Assembly: GCF_036023875.1 (NCBI RefSeq)
Contig: NZ_CP107931.1
Span: forward strand, 1,922,001-1,986,000
DNA: 64,000 nt
From: Mycobacterium sp. NBC_00419
Lineage (GTDB): Bacteria; Actinomycetota; Actinomycetes; Mycobacteriales; Mycobacteriaceae
Reading direction: 5' to 3'
In this document: piece after piece, positions 26,972 through 36,782 of the stretch
Position numbering within the stretch: position 1 is the stretch's first letter
How the letters are laid out: each line of letters opens with the position of its first letter
Position numbers and translations under genes: made by a program
The notes under the pieces: generated by a model
Told to the model about the DNA's origin: nothing
Database searches by the model: none
Seen by the model: only the letters and a program-made list of their open reading frames with translations

Positions 26972-27915
26972 TCGGCGAGGACCGCCTGGTCGGCCTGCTC
27001 CGGCTCGTCGATCGCCTCGGCGGTCTCGACCTGCGCTTCGTCGACAGGCACTTCGTCGACCGGCGCTTCGTCGATCGGCGTTTCGTCGACAGGCGTTTCG
27101 TCGACAGGCGGCGTCTCTGGCGTCTCCTCGGCGGGCCGCTCAACCACATCGAGCACCCCGTCGTCGAACGGGTCGAACATCGGTGAACCAGTGCCGGGCG
27201 CCGGCGGAGTATCGGAATGCGCGCCGCAGCCGTACTCGAAGTCGACCACGTGGCCATCGGCGGCCAGCTCGTTGCAGCACACCCCGAACATCACGCCGAG
27301 CGCACCGTCGAGCCGAATCATGAAACCGCAGTCCCGGCAGGCGCGCTTGGTCGACCGCGCCATCGGCGCGTCGGGCCCATGATCGCCGTCGTGCCAGCGC
27401 TGGGCGGCCAGGTCCCTGCCGAAGGCACTGAGTACCTGCCGGCGGCCGAAGCCGATCTCGACAGCGGTGTCGTCGATGAGGGGGTCACCGGTCGCGGTGT
27501 AGCCGGGCGCCAGCCTCAGGTCGTTGACCGGCGGAGCAAGCAGATCACCGGGGCTCAGGTCGCCCGGCCTGACCCGGTCCTCCCAGGGCACCCAGGCCGG
27601 CGCGAGTAGCGCGGTCGGTCCGGGGACCAGCACGACTTCACTGACCGTGGCGTGATCGGCGCCCGGATAGGCAGCCACCACCACCGCCCACTGCCAGCCC
27701 TGATAGCCCGGCATGTTCGCCAAGAATCGGTGTGTGGCGGCGGTCTCGTCCTCGTGGGCGACGCCCAGGTACTCCCCGACCGTTTCGCCACTGAATTCGA
27801 TAATCGCCTGACGAGCCAGGTCCATGGCGCCGTCCAATACGGCGGCGACCGCTTCGGACGGCTCGCCCCGGTGGAGCGGAGCCGCGGATTCTGCGGAGTC
27901 GATCTGGCTGTCCAT
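26968..27915 (-). CDS. DUF3027 family protein with acidic repeat tail
   Basis: The 315-residue protein contains a conserved DUF3027 region (about 15-250) with WQWAVVVAAYPGADHATVSEV. A cysteine cluster (ACRDCGFMIRLDG, then GVCCNELAADG and YGCGAHSD) looks like a zinc-binding site. The C-terminus is a low-complexity acidic tail built from a pentapeptide repeat of the type P(V/I)DE(T/A/V) between about 260 and 300. ATG at 27915 (MDSQID) was preferred to an upstream in-frame start. It corresponds to Rv0877; function unknown. It diverges from an MFS gene. Confidence 0.82.
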   Translation of the reverse strand: MDSQIDSAESAAPLHRGEPSEAVAAVLDGAMDLARQAIIEFSGETVGEYLGVAHEDETAATHRFLANMPGYQGWQWAVVVAAYPGADHATVSEVVLVPGPTALLAPAWVPWEDRVRPGDLSPGDLLAPPVNDLRLAPGYTATGDPLIDDTAVEIGFGRRQVLSAFGRDLAAQRWHDGDHGPDAPMARSTKRACRDCGFMIRLDGALGVMFGVCCNELAADGHVVDFEYGCGAHSDTPPAPGTGSPMFDPFDDGVLDVVERPAEETPETPPVDETPVDETPIDEAPVDEVPVDEAQVETAEAIDEPEQADQAVLAD

Positions 27916-28003
27916 CGACACCAATCTTGCCTCACGACCGCTTGGTACAGCCACACCGGTCGCGTCTGCGTCCGACCACGGCGGGATGGGGGAGAATCGT
28001 GAC

Positions 28004-29701
28004 GTGTCTGGAAGGCGGCGCGACCACCCGAGCGCGGAACCGGTGACCGGTCCCGTGCGCCGCTATCCGGCCGCCGGAACCGGCGAGCATCCGGGCATGG
28101 CCAACTACCCCAGCGACGAGGGTGCCGGCTACGCCAGCGCCTCCAGACGCCGCCCGGATCCGACGCCGAGCGCCAACCGGTACCTGCCGCCGCTGGACTC
28201 CGAACGGGTCCACGACGCCGGGTCCGAGATGCCGCCGCGCTCCAGGGGCGTCGGTGACGGCGCCGGCGAGCGCATCACGGTCACCCGGGCGGCGGCCATG
28301 CGCAGCCGCGAAATGGGCGAGCGGATGTACTCGATGGTCCACCGCGCGGCCACCGCCGACGGTGCGGACAAGTCCGGCCTGACCGCACTGACGTGGCCGG
28401 TGATGGCGAACTTCGCGGTCGACTCGGCGATGGCCGTGGCGTTGGCCAATACGTTGTTCTTCGCGGCCGCCTCGGGTGAGAGCAAGGGCAAGGTGGCCCT
28501 GTACCTGCTCATCACGATCGCGCCGTTCGCGGTGATCGCGCCGCTGATCGGCCCGGCGCTCGACCGGGTGCAGCACGGACGCCGCGCCGCGCTGGCGATG
28601 TCGTTCATGCTGCGCACGGTGCTGGCGATCGTGTTGATCATGAACTACGACGGCGCGGCGGGCAGCTACCCGTCCTGGGTCCTCTATCCCTGCGCGCTGG
28701 GAATGATGGTGCTGTCCAAGTCATTCAGCGTGCTGCGCAGTGCCGTGACGCCGCGGGTAATGCCACCGACCATCGACCTGGTTCGGGTCAATTCGCGGTT
28801 GACCGTGTTCGGCTTGATCGGCGGCACCATCGTGGGCGGCGGCATCGCCGCCGGCGTCGAGTACACCTTCACCACGCTGTTCGGGCTGCCGGGTGCGTTG
28901 TTCGTGGTCGTGTTCGTCACCCTTGCCGGAGCGTCGTTGTCGATGCGGATTCCGCGCTGGGTCGAGGTGACCGAGGGCGAGGTGCCCACCACACTGACCT
29001 ATCACGGCCGCAGCGGCCCACTGGGCGGATGGCCCGGCGAGGCCGTGACCGAGCCCATCAGCTCGCCGCGACAGCCGTTGGGCCGCAACATCATCACCTC
29101 GCTGTGGGGCAACTGCACGATCAAGGCGATGGTCGGGTTCCTGTTTCTGTATCCCGCGTTCGTGGCCAAGGCGCACCAGGCCAGCGGTTGGGTGCAGCTG
29201 GGCATCCTGGGCACCATCGGGGCAGCGGCCGGCATCGGTAACTTCGCGGGTAATTTCGCTGCGGCCCGCCTGCGGCTGGGGCGGCCCGCGCTTCTGGTGG
29301 TACGCGCCGCGATCGCGGTCACGGTGGTGGCGCTGGCCGCGGCGGTGACCGGCAGCCTGATCGTCGCGGCGTTCGCCACACTGGTCACCTCGGGTTCCAG
29401 CGCGATCGCCAAGGCTTCACTGGATGCCTCGTTGCAGGACGACCTGCCCGAGGAGTCCCGCGCCTCGGCGTTCGGCAGGTCCGAGTCGGTGCTGCAGCTT
29501 GCGTGGGTGATGGGTGGGGCGCTCGGGGTGCTGGTGTATACCGAACTGTGGGTCGGGTTCACCGCGATCAGTGCGCTGTTGATCCTCGGACTGGCCCAGA
29601 CCGTGGTCAGCAATCGCGGTGCCTCGCTGATACCGGGCTTCGGTGGTAACCGCCCGGTCTTGGCCGAACAGGAAGGTAAGTCGGCGGTGACCAACCGGTG
29701 A
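28004..29701 (+). CDS. MFS transporter with long N-terminal cytoplasmic region (Rv0876c-like)
   Basis: About 565 residues. The first 120 or so are polar and proline/arginine-rich (cytoplasmic). They are followed by ERITVTRAAAMRSREMGERM and then about 12 membrane spans. The motif-A-like loop is GPALDRVQHGRRAALAMS. The start is uncertain: GTG at 28004 follows a GGGGGAG site, and ATG at 27986 is also in frame. It overlaps the DUF2771 gene by GTGA, indicating an operon. The substrate is unknown. Confidence 0.83.
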   Translation: MSGRRRDHPSAEPVTGPVRRYPAAGTGEHPGMANYPSDEGAGYASASRRRPDPTPSANRYLPPLDSERVHDAGSEMPPRSRGVGDGAGERITVTRAAAMRSREMGERMYSMVHRAATADGADKSGLTALTWPVMANFAVDSAMAVALANTLFFAAASGESKGKVALYLLITIAPFAVIAPLIGPALDRVQHGRRAALAMSFMLRTVLAIVLIMNYDGAAGSYPSWVLYPCALGMMVLSKSFSVLRSAVTPRVMPPTIDLVRVNSRLTVFGLIGGTIVGGGIAAGVEYTFTTLFGLPGALFVVVFVTLAGASLSMRIPRWVEVTEGEVPTTLTYHGRSGPLGGWPGEAVTEPISSPRQPLGRNIITSLWGNCTIKAMVGFLFLYPAFVAKAHQASGWVQLGILGTIGAAAGIGNFAGNFAAARLRLGRPALLVVRAAIAVTVVALAAAVTGSLIVAAFATLVTSGSSAIAKASLDASLQDDLPEESRASAFGRSESVLQLAWVMGGALGVLVYTELWVGFTAISALLILGLAQTVVSNRGASLIPGFGGNRPVLAEQEGKSAVTNR

Positions 29702-30189
29702 GACGTTGGCTTCGTTGGGTTCTCGTCGTCGCGGTGGTCCTGGTGTCGGCCGGTGCGGGTATCGGCGCGTGGCTGCTGACCCGCGGCACCCACGAGGCAC
29801 TGCCTGAGGTCAGTGCCTACTCGCACGGGAACTCGATACGCGTCGGGCCCTACGTTTACTGCAATGTGACGAACCTCAACGAGTGCCAGAACCCGAAGAC
29901 CCAGGGGGACCTGGCCGTTGACGAGCGCTATCCCGTTCAGCTGTCGGTGCCCACCACGATCGGCCGGGCACCGTGGCGGCTGCTGAAGGTCTACGAAGAC
30001 GAGGACAACTCGACCACAACCGTCTTTCGGCCCAATTCCACTCTGGCCGTGACCATTCCGACGGTGGATCCGCAACGCGGCAAACTGACCGGAATCGTGG
30101 TACAGCTGCTCACGCTGGTGACGGACCCGCAAGGTCAACTACGCGATGTCCCGCACGCGGAATGGTCCGTGCGCCTGGCGTGGCGCTAG
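29698..30189 (+). CDS. DUF2771 membrane-anchored protein
   Basis: The 163-residue protein has one N-terminal membrane span (about 7-27, WVLVVAVVLVSAGAGIGAWLL) and an extracytoplasmic beta-rich domain with a conserved cysteine pair (VYCNVTNLNECQ). It matches the mycobacterial DUF2771 family (Rv0875c). GTG overlaps the MFS stop. Its stop overlaps the convergent glutathione S-transferase gene by 4 bases. Function unknown. Confidence 0.85.
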   Translation: MRRWLRWVLVVAVVLVSAGAGIGAWLLTRGTHEALPEVSAYSHGNSIRVGPYVYCNVTNLNECQNPKTQGDLAVDERYPVQLSVPTTIGRAPWRLLKVYEDEDNSTTTVFRPNSTLAVTIPTVDPQRGKLTGIVVQLLTLVTDPQGQLRDVPHAEWSVRLAWR

Positions 30190-31190
30190 CCCGCGAACTG
30201 GTCGGGTACCCGTTCACCCTCGCGGGTCGGCCCCGGCGGTGTGCCGTCGCCGAAAGGCCTGCCGCCCAGGGCCTCTCGCCCGTGTGATGTGAGCCAGTTC
30301 GACAGCTCAGGCCCCTTCGGGACAATCCGGGTGGGATTGATGTCGGCGTGCACGATGTAGTAGTGCTGCTTGATCTGGGCGAAGTCGGTGGTGTCGCCGA
30401 AGCCGGGCGTCTGGAACAGGTCGCGGGCATAAGCCCAGAGCACCGGCATCTCGGCGAGCTTGGCGCGGTTGCATTTGAAGTGGCCGTGATAGACCGGGTC
30501 GAAGCGGGCCAACGTGGTGAACAACCGCACGTCGGCCTCGGTGATGGTGTCGCCCACCAGGTATCGCCGGTCGGCCAGCCGCTCGGAGAGCCAGTCCAAT
30601 GTGGTGAACAACCGGTCATAGGCCTTGTCGTAGGCGCCTTGTGAGCCGGCGAAACCACAGCGGTAGACGCCGTTGTTGACCTCGGTGTAGATGCGCTGGG
30701 CCACCTCGTCGATCTCGGCGCGCAGCGGTTCGGGGTACAGCTGCGGGGCACCGTCGCGGTGGTGGGCGGTCCACTCGCCTGCGAAGTCGAGCGTCATCTG
30801 CGCAAAGTCGTTCGTGACCACCTTGCCGGTCGCGATTTCGACGATCGCCGGCACCGTGATGCCCTTCGGATACTGAGGGTCGCGGGCGAAGTACGCATCC
30901 TGCAGCCGCGGAATCTTCAGCACCGGATCCACCCCGCCGGGATCGAGGTCGAACGTCCAGCTGCGCTCGTCGTGCGTGGGCCCGCAGAAGCCGATCGACA
31001 GCGCATCCTCGAGGCCCAACAGGCGGCGCACGATGATCGTCCGATTGGCCCACGGGCACGCGCGGGCGACGATCAGCCGGTACCGGCCCGCCTCAACGGG
31101 ATAGCCGTCGGCCCCGTCCGCGGTGATCCGCGTGGTGATGTAGTTGGTATCGCGCTTGAATTCGCCGCCGCCGGCTACGTAGGCACCCAC
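30186..31190 (-). CDS. Xi-class glutathione S-transferase (glutathionyl/mycothiol-hydroquinone reductase-like)
   Basis: The 334-residue thioredoxin-fold plus all-helical protein of the ECM4/YqjG (xi) class has the catalytic cysteine in ARACPWANR near residue 42. Family motifs VPAIVEIATGKVVTNDF and YLVGDTITEADVRLFTTLARFD are present. Xi enzymes reduce glutathionyl-quinones; mycobacteria use mycothiol, so the true thiol is uncertain. GTG at 31190 (VGAYVAGGGEFKRDTNYI) has GGGGAA upstream and fits the family start; a TTG at 31208 is the alternative. It follows cspB by 40 bases on the same strand. Confidence 0.87.
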   Translation of the reverse strand: MGAYVAGGGEFKRDTNYITTRITADGADGYPVEAGRYRLIVARACPWANRTIIVRRLLGLEDALSIGFCGPTHDERSWTFDLDPGGVDPVLKIPRLQDAYFARDPQYPKGITVPAIVEIATGKVVTNDFAQMTLDFAGEWTAHHRDGAPQLYPEPLRAEIDEVAQRIYTEVNNGVYRCGFAGSQGAYDKAYDRLFTTLDWLSERLADRRYLVGDTITEADVRLFTTLARFDPVYHGHFKCNRAKLAEMPVLWAYARDLFQTPGFGDTTDFAQIKQHYYIVHADINPTRIVPKGPELSNWLTSHGREALGGRPFGDGTPPGPTREGERVPDQFAG

Positions 31191-31230
31191 ACGACCAGTG
31201 TTCCCCAAAATCGGCGAACGAACAGACCCG

Positions 31231-31641
31231 CTACGCGTCGAGCTCGCTCGCGACCGCCTTGACCACCTCGGAGACCCGGCGGGCCACCTTGCGGTCGGGG
31301 TATCGCCCCTTGCGCAGCTCAGGCTGTACGACGCCTTCCAGCAGCGTGATCATGTCCTCGACCATGCCGTGCAGTTCGTCCGGCGAGTGCTTGCGCTCGA
31401 CGACAGCGGCCTCGCGACGGGTGCGGGTGATGCTCGGCGGCGGGTCAATCAGCTTGACGCTCAACGCCTGCGGACCGCGACGACCGGAGGCCACCCCGAA
31501 CTCCACCTTCTGGCCGGGCTTGAGACCTTCGACGCCTTCTGGGAGCGCCGAGGCACGCACGTAGACGTCTTCGCCCTCCTCCTGGGAGAGGAAACCGAAA
31601 CCCTTCTCGGCGTCGTACCACTTCACCTTGCCGGTCGGCAC
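31231..31641 (-). CDS. cspB: Cold-shock domain protein with C-terminal extension (CspB)
   Basis: This 136-residue protein has an N-terminal cold-shock domain (1-65) with RNP1 KGFGFL and an RNP2-like VYVRAS, binding single-stranded RNA/DNA. A C-terminal helical extension (about 80-136) is unlike the 67-residue housekeeping CspA. It matches Rv0871. The start GTG at 31641 ([10 protein letters not shown]) was chosen over GTG at 31650 by comparison with the family. It diverges from yccF. Confidence 0.88.
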   Translation of the reverse strand: MPTGKVKWYDAEKGFGFLSQEEGEDVYVRASALPEGVEGLKPGQKVEFGVASGRRGPQALSVKLIDPPPSITRTRREAAVVERKHSPDELHGMVEDMITLLEGVVQPELRKGRYPDRKVARRVSEVVKAVASELDA

Positions 31642-31786
31642 TGGTCTCACCTGCTCTGTCTAACGGGTCCGTGACAACATGAAGCGTCCCGCGGGTGCAG
31701 GACGCGTGTCGGTGATCCTACTCGGGGAACAGTCGACCGAGCATCCCCGTTTAGTTCGGTAGGCTGGCCAAACCCCTGGAGGAGAC

Positions 31787-32179
31787 ATGCGCCTAGTCCT
31801 GAACATCATCTGGCTGCTGTTCGGCGGGCTGTGGTTGGCTCTCGGTTACGCACTCGCCGCGGTGGTCTGCTTCCTCCTGATCATCACCATTCCGTTCGGG
31901 TTCGCCGCGCTGCGGATCGCCTCCTACGCGCTGTGGCCGTTCGGCCGGACCATCGTCGAGAAACCCGGCCCGCGGCCTGGCGCACTCATCGGCAACGTCA
32001 TCTGGATCCTGCTGTTCGGCCTGTGGCTGGCGATCGGCCACATCGTCAGTGCGGCCGCGATGGCAATCACGATCGTGGGTATCCCGCTGGCCTTGGCGAA
32101 CCTCAAACTCGTTCCGGTGTCGCTGGTGCCGCTCGGCAAGGAGATCGTGCCCGTCGACCAGGTGCAGGCGGCCGCATGA
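31787..32179 (+). CDS. YccF-domain membrane protein
   Basis: The 130-residue integral membrane protein consists of two YccF repeats: each has a LNIIWLLFGGLWLALGY- or GNVIWILLFGLWLAIGH-type helix followed by TIPFG or TIVGIP. There are about four spans. Function unknown. The ribosome-binding site GGAGGAG is strong, and a TAGGCT -10 lies about 20 bases upstream of it. The stop overlaps moaA (ATGA). Confidence 0.88.
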   Translation: MRLVLNIIWLLFGGLWLALGYALAAVVCFLLIITIPFGFAALRIASYALWPFGRTIVEKPGPRPGALIGNVIWILLFGLWLAIGHIVSAAAMAITIVGIPLALANLKLVPVSLVPLGKEIVPVDQVQAAA

Positions 32180-33240
32180 CCGACACCATGCTCGGCCTGC
32201 CCTCGGTACGCCGCGACGACGCCGCTCCCGCCGAGGGCAGGCCGGTCGCGGGGCCGCTGGTCGACACGTTCGGCCGGGTGGCCACCGACCTGCGGGTATC
32301 GCTGACCGATCGATGCAATCTGCGCTGTACCTATTGCATGCCCGCCGAGGGGCTGGACTGGCTGCCCGGTGACGATCTACTCACCCGCGACGAGTTGACC
32401 CGGCTGCTCGCCGTGGCAGTCGGCAGGCTCGGCATCACCAACATCCGCTTCACCGGCGGCGAACCCCTGCTTTACAAAGGCCTCGAGGACATCGTGGCCG
32501 CCACCGCGGCGCTACGCCCGCGCCCGGAGATCGCACTGACCACCAACGGCGTCGGGCTGGCCCGCCGCGCCGAAGGCCTCGCCGCCGCCGGACTGGACCG
32601 GGTCAACGTCTCGCTCGACACCGTCGACGCCGAGCGGTTCTCCGCCATCACCCGCCGCGACCGCCTCACCGATGTGCTCGACGGGCTGGCCGCCGCGGCA
32701 GCCGCCGGACTGCGGCCGGTGAAGGTCAACGCCGTCCTGGACCCGGTATCGGGTCTCGACGACGCCGTGCAACTGCTGACCTACTGCCTTCGGTTTGGAT
32801 ACCAGCTGCGCATCATCGAGCAGATGCCGCTGGACGCCGGCCACAGCTGGCGACGCGATACAACCCTGACCGCCGACCAGATCTTCGCGGCCCTGGCCGC
32901 ACGGTTCGACCTGACCCCGGACCCCGCACCGCGCGGGTCCGCGCCCGCCCAGCTGTGGCAGGTCGACGGCGGCCCGGCCACCGTGGGCGTCATCGCGTCG
33001 GTGTCGCACGCCTTCTGCTCGGCGTGTGATCGGACGCGGCTCACCGCCGACGGTCAGGTCCGCAGCTGCCTGTTCGCCGCCGAGGAGACCGACCTGCGCG
33101 CGTTGCTGCGTAACGGCGCCGACGACGACGCACTGGAGCAGGCTTGGCGCGCCGCAATGTGGCGCAAGGCGGCCGGCCACGGCATCAACGACCCCGACTT
33201 CGTGCAGCCCCAGCGCCCGATGAGTGCGATCGGCGGGTGA
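32176..33240 (+). CDS. moaA: GTP 3',8-cyclase MoaA
   Basis: Radical-SAM enzyme of 354 residues starting molybdopterin synthesis from GTP. The N-terminal cluster motif is CNLRCTYCM (near 48), and GGEPLL binds SAM. The C-terminal 4Fe-4S ligands lie in CSACDRTRL and, 13 residues on, SCLF. The chain ends in the GG that is functionally required in MoaA. ATG at 32176 overlaps yccF; an in-frame longer start would be a shadow of yccF. It is followed one base later by moaD. Corresponds to moaA2/Rv0869c. Confidence 0.95.
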   Translation: MTDTMLGLPSVRRDDAAPAEGRPVAGPLVDTFGRVATDLRVSLTDRCNLRCTYCMPAEGLDWLPGDDLLTRDELTRLLAVAVGRLGITNIRFTGGEPLLYKGLEDIVAATAALRPRPEIALTTNGVGLARRAEGLAAAGLDRVNVSLDTVDAERFSAITRRDRLTDVLDGLAAAAAAGLRPVKVNAVLDPVSGLDDAVQLLTYCLRFGYQLRIIEQMPLDAGHSWRRDTTLTADQIFAALAARFDLTPDPAPRGSAPAQLWQVDGGPATVGVIASVSHAFCSACDRTRLTADGQVRSCLFAAEETDLRALLRNGADDDALEQAWRAAMWRKAAGHGINDPDFVQPQRPMSAIGG

Positions 33241-33241
33241 G

Positions 33242-33511
33242 ATGGCTGAGGTATCCGAACCAGTCGAGGTGACGGTTCGTTTCTTTGCCGCGGCGCGGGC
33301 AGCCGCCGGGACGGACACCGATGAGCTGACCTTGACTGCCGGTGCCACTGTGGCCGATGTGGTCAGTGAACTGTGTTGCCGCAGTGACGAATTAGCACGT
33401 GTGTTACAGCGGTGCTCGTACCTGTGCGACGGGGTTGCGGTCCGAGATCGGGCGGTCAACCTGCGATCTGGCCAGATAGTGGACGTATTACCCCCGTTTG
33501 CCGGCGGATGA
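33242..33511 (+). CDS. moaD2: Molybdopterin synthase small subunit MoaD
   Basis: Ubiquitin-fold sulfur carrier of 89 residues. The C-terminal PPFAGG provides the Gly-Gly that is adenylated and thiocarboxylated. ATG at 33242 sits directly after the moaA stop (TGAGATG). It works with MoaE, encoded 1.6 kb away on the other strand, beyond rpfA. Two cysteines in ELCCRS and one in RCSYLCDG are unusual but outside the active tail. Confidence 0.92.
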   Translation: MAEVSEPVEVTVRFFAAARAAAGTDTDELTLTAGATVADVVSELCCRSDELARVLQRCSYLCDGVAVRDRAVNLRSGQIVDVLPPFAGG

Positions 33512-33512
33512 T

Positions 33513-33528
33513 CGTGATTTGCGTCACA
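33513..33528. promoter_or_regulatory. CRP-type operator upstream of rpfA
   Basis: CGTGATTTGCGTCACA fits the cAMP-receptor-protein consensus (GTGA-N6-TCAC). In M. tuberculosis the CRP homologue Rv3676 activates rpfA, so this is a likely functional site. A TAAGAT -10-like hexamer lies about 90 bases downstream at 33620-33625. Two GTCAC direct repeats 16 bases apart (33523 and 33539) also resemble MtrA sites, more weakly. Confidence 0.6.
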
Positions 33529-33736
33529 TAACGATCAGGTCACGAGATGGCCAAGGCGTGGTGGGTCGCCAGGTTTACCAGGGACAACGTCCGGATGTCT
33601 TGGGCATTTAGAGGTCTTTTAAGATTTGCCGCTAGCAGAAACGCCAGTTTTTGCAAAAGGTGACGACTCTCTCTGCAGCCATTACCGTCACTCAACAGGT
33701 CAGCCCCCTCAACCAGGGCAGGCCCTTTCCGCTCCT

Positions 33737-33931
33737 AGCGCCAAACTCCATCCAAGGAGCGGAGAGACCAACGAGAACCCATGGATGGGGGCGGGGGACC
33801 CAACCGGTCCACCGAGATCGGACCCGGAGCCGCCAGCGGCTCCTTGGGGTGAAGCCGACGTCGTTCCACCCGGAACGGCACGGCCGGGCAACCTCTCCAG
33901 CCCGAACCCGACAGCTGACCTCGCAGGCGTT
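33737..33931 (+). promoter_or_regulatory. ydaO/yuaA-type c-di-AMP riboswitch in the rpfA leader
   Basis: The 442-base gap between moaD and rpfA has no credible gene; its right half is a ydaO-class aptamer. Conserved blocks are GCGGGGGACCCAACC (33791-33805), TTGGGGTGAA (33844-33853) and the 3' segment at 33901-33930 (CCGAACCCGACAGCTGACC then TCGCAGGCG). The P1 stem pairs AGCGCC (33737-33742) with GGCGTT (33926-33931). This family binds cyclic di-AMP and usually turns expression off; in actinobacteria it precedes rpf-type cell-wall hydrolase genes. No rho-independent terminator is seen between it and rpfA at 33954. The left half holds the CRP-type site and otherwise nothing I can name. Confidence 0.87.
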
Positions 33932-33935
33932 GTAG

Positions 33936-35138
<1,203 letters not shown>

Positions 35139-35142
35139 GGCT

Positions 35143-35568
35143 TCAGGCCGAGTTCACCCATTCGTCGGTTCCGTCGGCGAAGAACTGGTGCTTCCACACC
35201 GGTAGCCGCTCCTTGATGGTGTCGACGAGCAACGAGCACGTCGCGAACGCCGCCCCCCGGTGATCTGCCGCCACGGCAGCCACCAGGGCGGCGTCACCGA
35301 TGTGCAGGCTGCCGATCCGATGGCTGGCCGCGATCGCGCGCACGCCGGTGGCCGTGGCCGCCACCTCGGCGAGCACCTCGAACAGTGTCTGTTCGGCCAG
35401 CGGATGTGCCGAGTACTCCAGCCGCACCACGTTTCGGCCACCATCGTGATTGCGGACCACGCCGGAGAACGCGACGACCGCGCCCGCCGCGTCGTGGGCG
35501 ACGAGTTCCTCGTGTTCGGTCAGCGAGATCGGTCCGTCGACAAGGGCCGCCCGCAGAATGCGTGTCAT
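35143..35568 (-). CDS. moaE2: Molybdopterin synthase large subunit MoaE
   Basis: The 141-residue catalytic subunit inserts sulfur into precursor Z. Visible family features are [37 protein letters not shown] and the active-site lysine region [13 protein letters not shown] near the C-terminus. ATG at 35568 overlaps the mog stop (ATGA); a longer frame upstream is shadow of mog. It is the last gene of the moaC-mog-moaE operon. Confidence 0.94.
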   Translation of the reverse strand: MTRILRAALVDGPISLTEHEELVAHDAAGAVVAFSGVVRNHDGGRNVVRLEYSAHPLAEQTLFEVLAEVAATATGVRAIAASHRIGSLHIGDAALVAAVAADHRGAAFATCSLLVDTIKERLPVWKHQFFADGTDEWVNSA

Positions 35569-36044
35569 CGGCTGTGGTCTCCTCCGGCCAGTTGGTCGAG
35601 CGCGTGATCGAGGACGTCCGCGAGCACCGAAAGCCCATCGCGCACACCGCCTGTCGACCCCGGCAGGTTGACCACCAGGGTGCGTCCGGCCACCCCGCAC
35701 ACCCCGCGGGACAGGATCGATGTCGGCACCTTGGGCAACCCGGACCGCCGGATCGCGTCGGCCAGGCCGGGAATCTGATAGTCGAGTACGCCCACGGTGG
35801 CCTCAGGGGTGGCGTCCGTCGGCGATATCCCGGTGCCACCCGAGGTGATCACGACGTCGACACCGTCGGCGATCGCCGCCCGCAACGCGTCACCGACGGC
35901 GCTGCCGTCGACGACGACGACGGCGGCCGGAACCTCGTATCCGCGTCCGGCAAGCCAGTCGACGACGATGGGTCCGCAGCGGTCTTCGTAGACCCCGGTT
36001 GCGGCCCGGGTGGAGGCGATGACGACGCGTGCGCGGCGACTCAC
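35565..36044 (-). CDS. mog: Molybdopterin adenylyltransferase (Mog/MoaB type)
   Basis: The 159-residue protein adenylylates molybdopterin before metal insertion. The MoCF fold signature [15 protein letters not shown] and the nucleotide-binding [14 protein letters not shown] are both present. GTG at 36044 overlaps the moaC stop (GTGA), and its own stop overlaps moaE (ATGA), so the three moa genes are tightly coupled. Corresponds to Rv0865. Confidence 0.93.
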   Translation of the reverse strand: MSRRARVVIASTRAATGVYEDRCGPIVVDWLAGRGYEVPAAVVVVDGSAVGDALRAAIADGVDVVITSGGTGISPTDATPEATVGVLDYQIPGLADAIRRSGLPKVPTSILSRGVCGVAGRTLVVNLPGSTGGVRDGLSVLADVLDHALDQLAGGDHSR

Positions 36045-36529
36045 GTCGTGGGTGTCCAGACGCCCGTCTTGCCGCCGTCCTTGCGCAGCACCCGGATGTC
36101 GTCGAGGCGCGCGGCCGGGTCGACGGCCTTGATCATGTCGAAAATCGTGAGCGCGGCGACGCTGACAGCGGTCAGCGCCTCCATCTCCACGCCGGTGCGG
36201 TCGGTGGTGCGCACCGAGGCGGTCAGCCCGATCTCGCTGTCGCCGATCGAGAAGTCGACGTCGATGCCGGTCAGGGCCAGCGGGTGGCACAGCGGGATGA
36301 GGTCACTGGTGCGCTTGGCGGCCAGGATGCCGGCCACCCGTGCGGTGGCAAGCGCATCGCCCTTGGGCAATCCGCCTGCGGTAATCAGCGAGATCACTTC
36401 AGCGGTGGTGTGAACGGTGCCTGCTGCCACCGCCGTGCGGGCGGTGGCGGCCTTCGCGGTGACGTCGACCATGTGCGCCGCACCGCGCTCGTCGAGGTGC
36501 GAGAGGCGGCGCTGCGGTCCGCTGGTCAC
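36041..36529 (-). CDS. moaC: Cyclic pyranopterin monophosphate synthase MoaC
   Basis: The 162-residue enzyme acts after MoaA to form cPMP. It has the conserved [19 protein letters not shown] start, [17 protein letters not shown] and the C-terminal [20 protein letters not shown]. The GTG start follows the upstream small gene's stop by 2 bases, so that gene is probably in the same transcript. Confidence 0.95.
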   Translation of the reverse strand: MTSGPQRRLSHLDERGAAHMVDVTAKAATARTAVAAGTVHTTAEVISLITAGGLPKGDALATARVAGILAAKRTSDLIPLCHPLALTGIDVDFSIGDSEIGLTASVRTTDRTGVEMEALTAVSVAALTIFDMIKAVDPAARLDDIRVLRKDGGKTGVWTPTT

Positions 36530-36531
36530 CG

Positions 36532-36717
36532 CTATCGGTTGACGACTGTGACCGGGTGCAGGTAGGGCAGGTCAGAGGCAGGCAGCGGGAATGTGGTGTC
36601 GCCGAACGGGGACAACGCACCCACCCGGTCGGCAGCCAATTCGCTCACTGCGTGGTCCTCGGGGTCCCGCGTCGGCCAGCCGTTGTCGACATACCTGGTT
36701 TTGGTCTTCTCAGCCAC
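36532..36717 (-). CDS. Small conserved hypothetical protein (Rv0863-like)
   Basis: The 61-residue polar protein starting GTG ([18 protein letters not shown]) occupies the place of Rv0863 between moaC and the helicase-partner gene. No domain is recognised. Its stop is 2 bases from the moaC start, making it the first gene of the moa operon. It diverges from the helicase-partner gene over 65 bases. A longer open frame exists, but its upstream part lies in the divergent promoter region. Confidence 0.65.
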   Translation of the reverse strand: MAEKTKTRYVDNGWPTRDPEDHAVSELAADRVGALSPFGDTTFPLPASDLPYLHPVTVVNR

Positions 36718-36782
36718 GGCACCATTCTGACACTCCTGACGCCGGGGTGTGCACATAGCCACCTGATTTAGGCTGGTCACCA

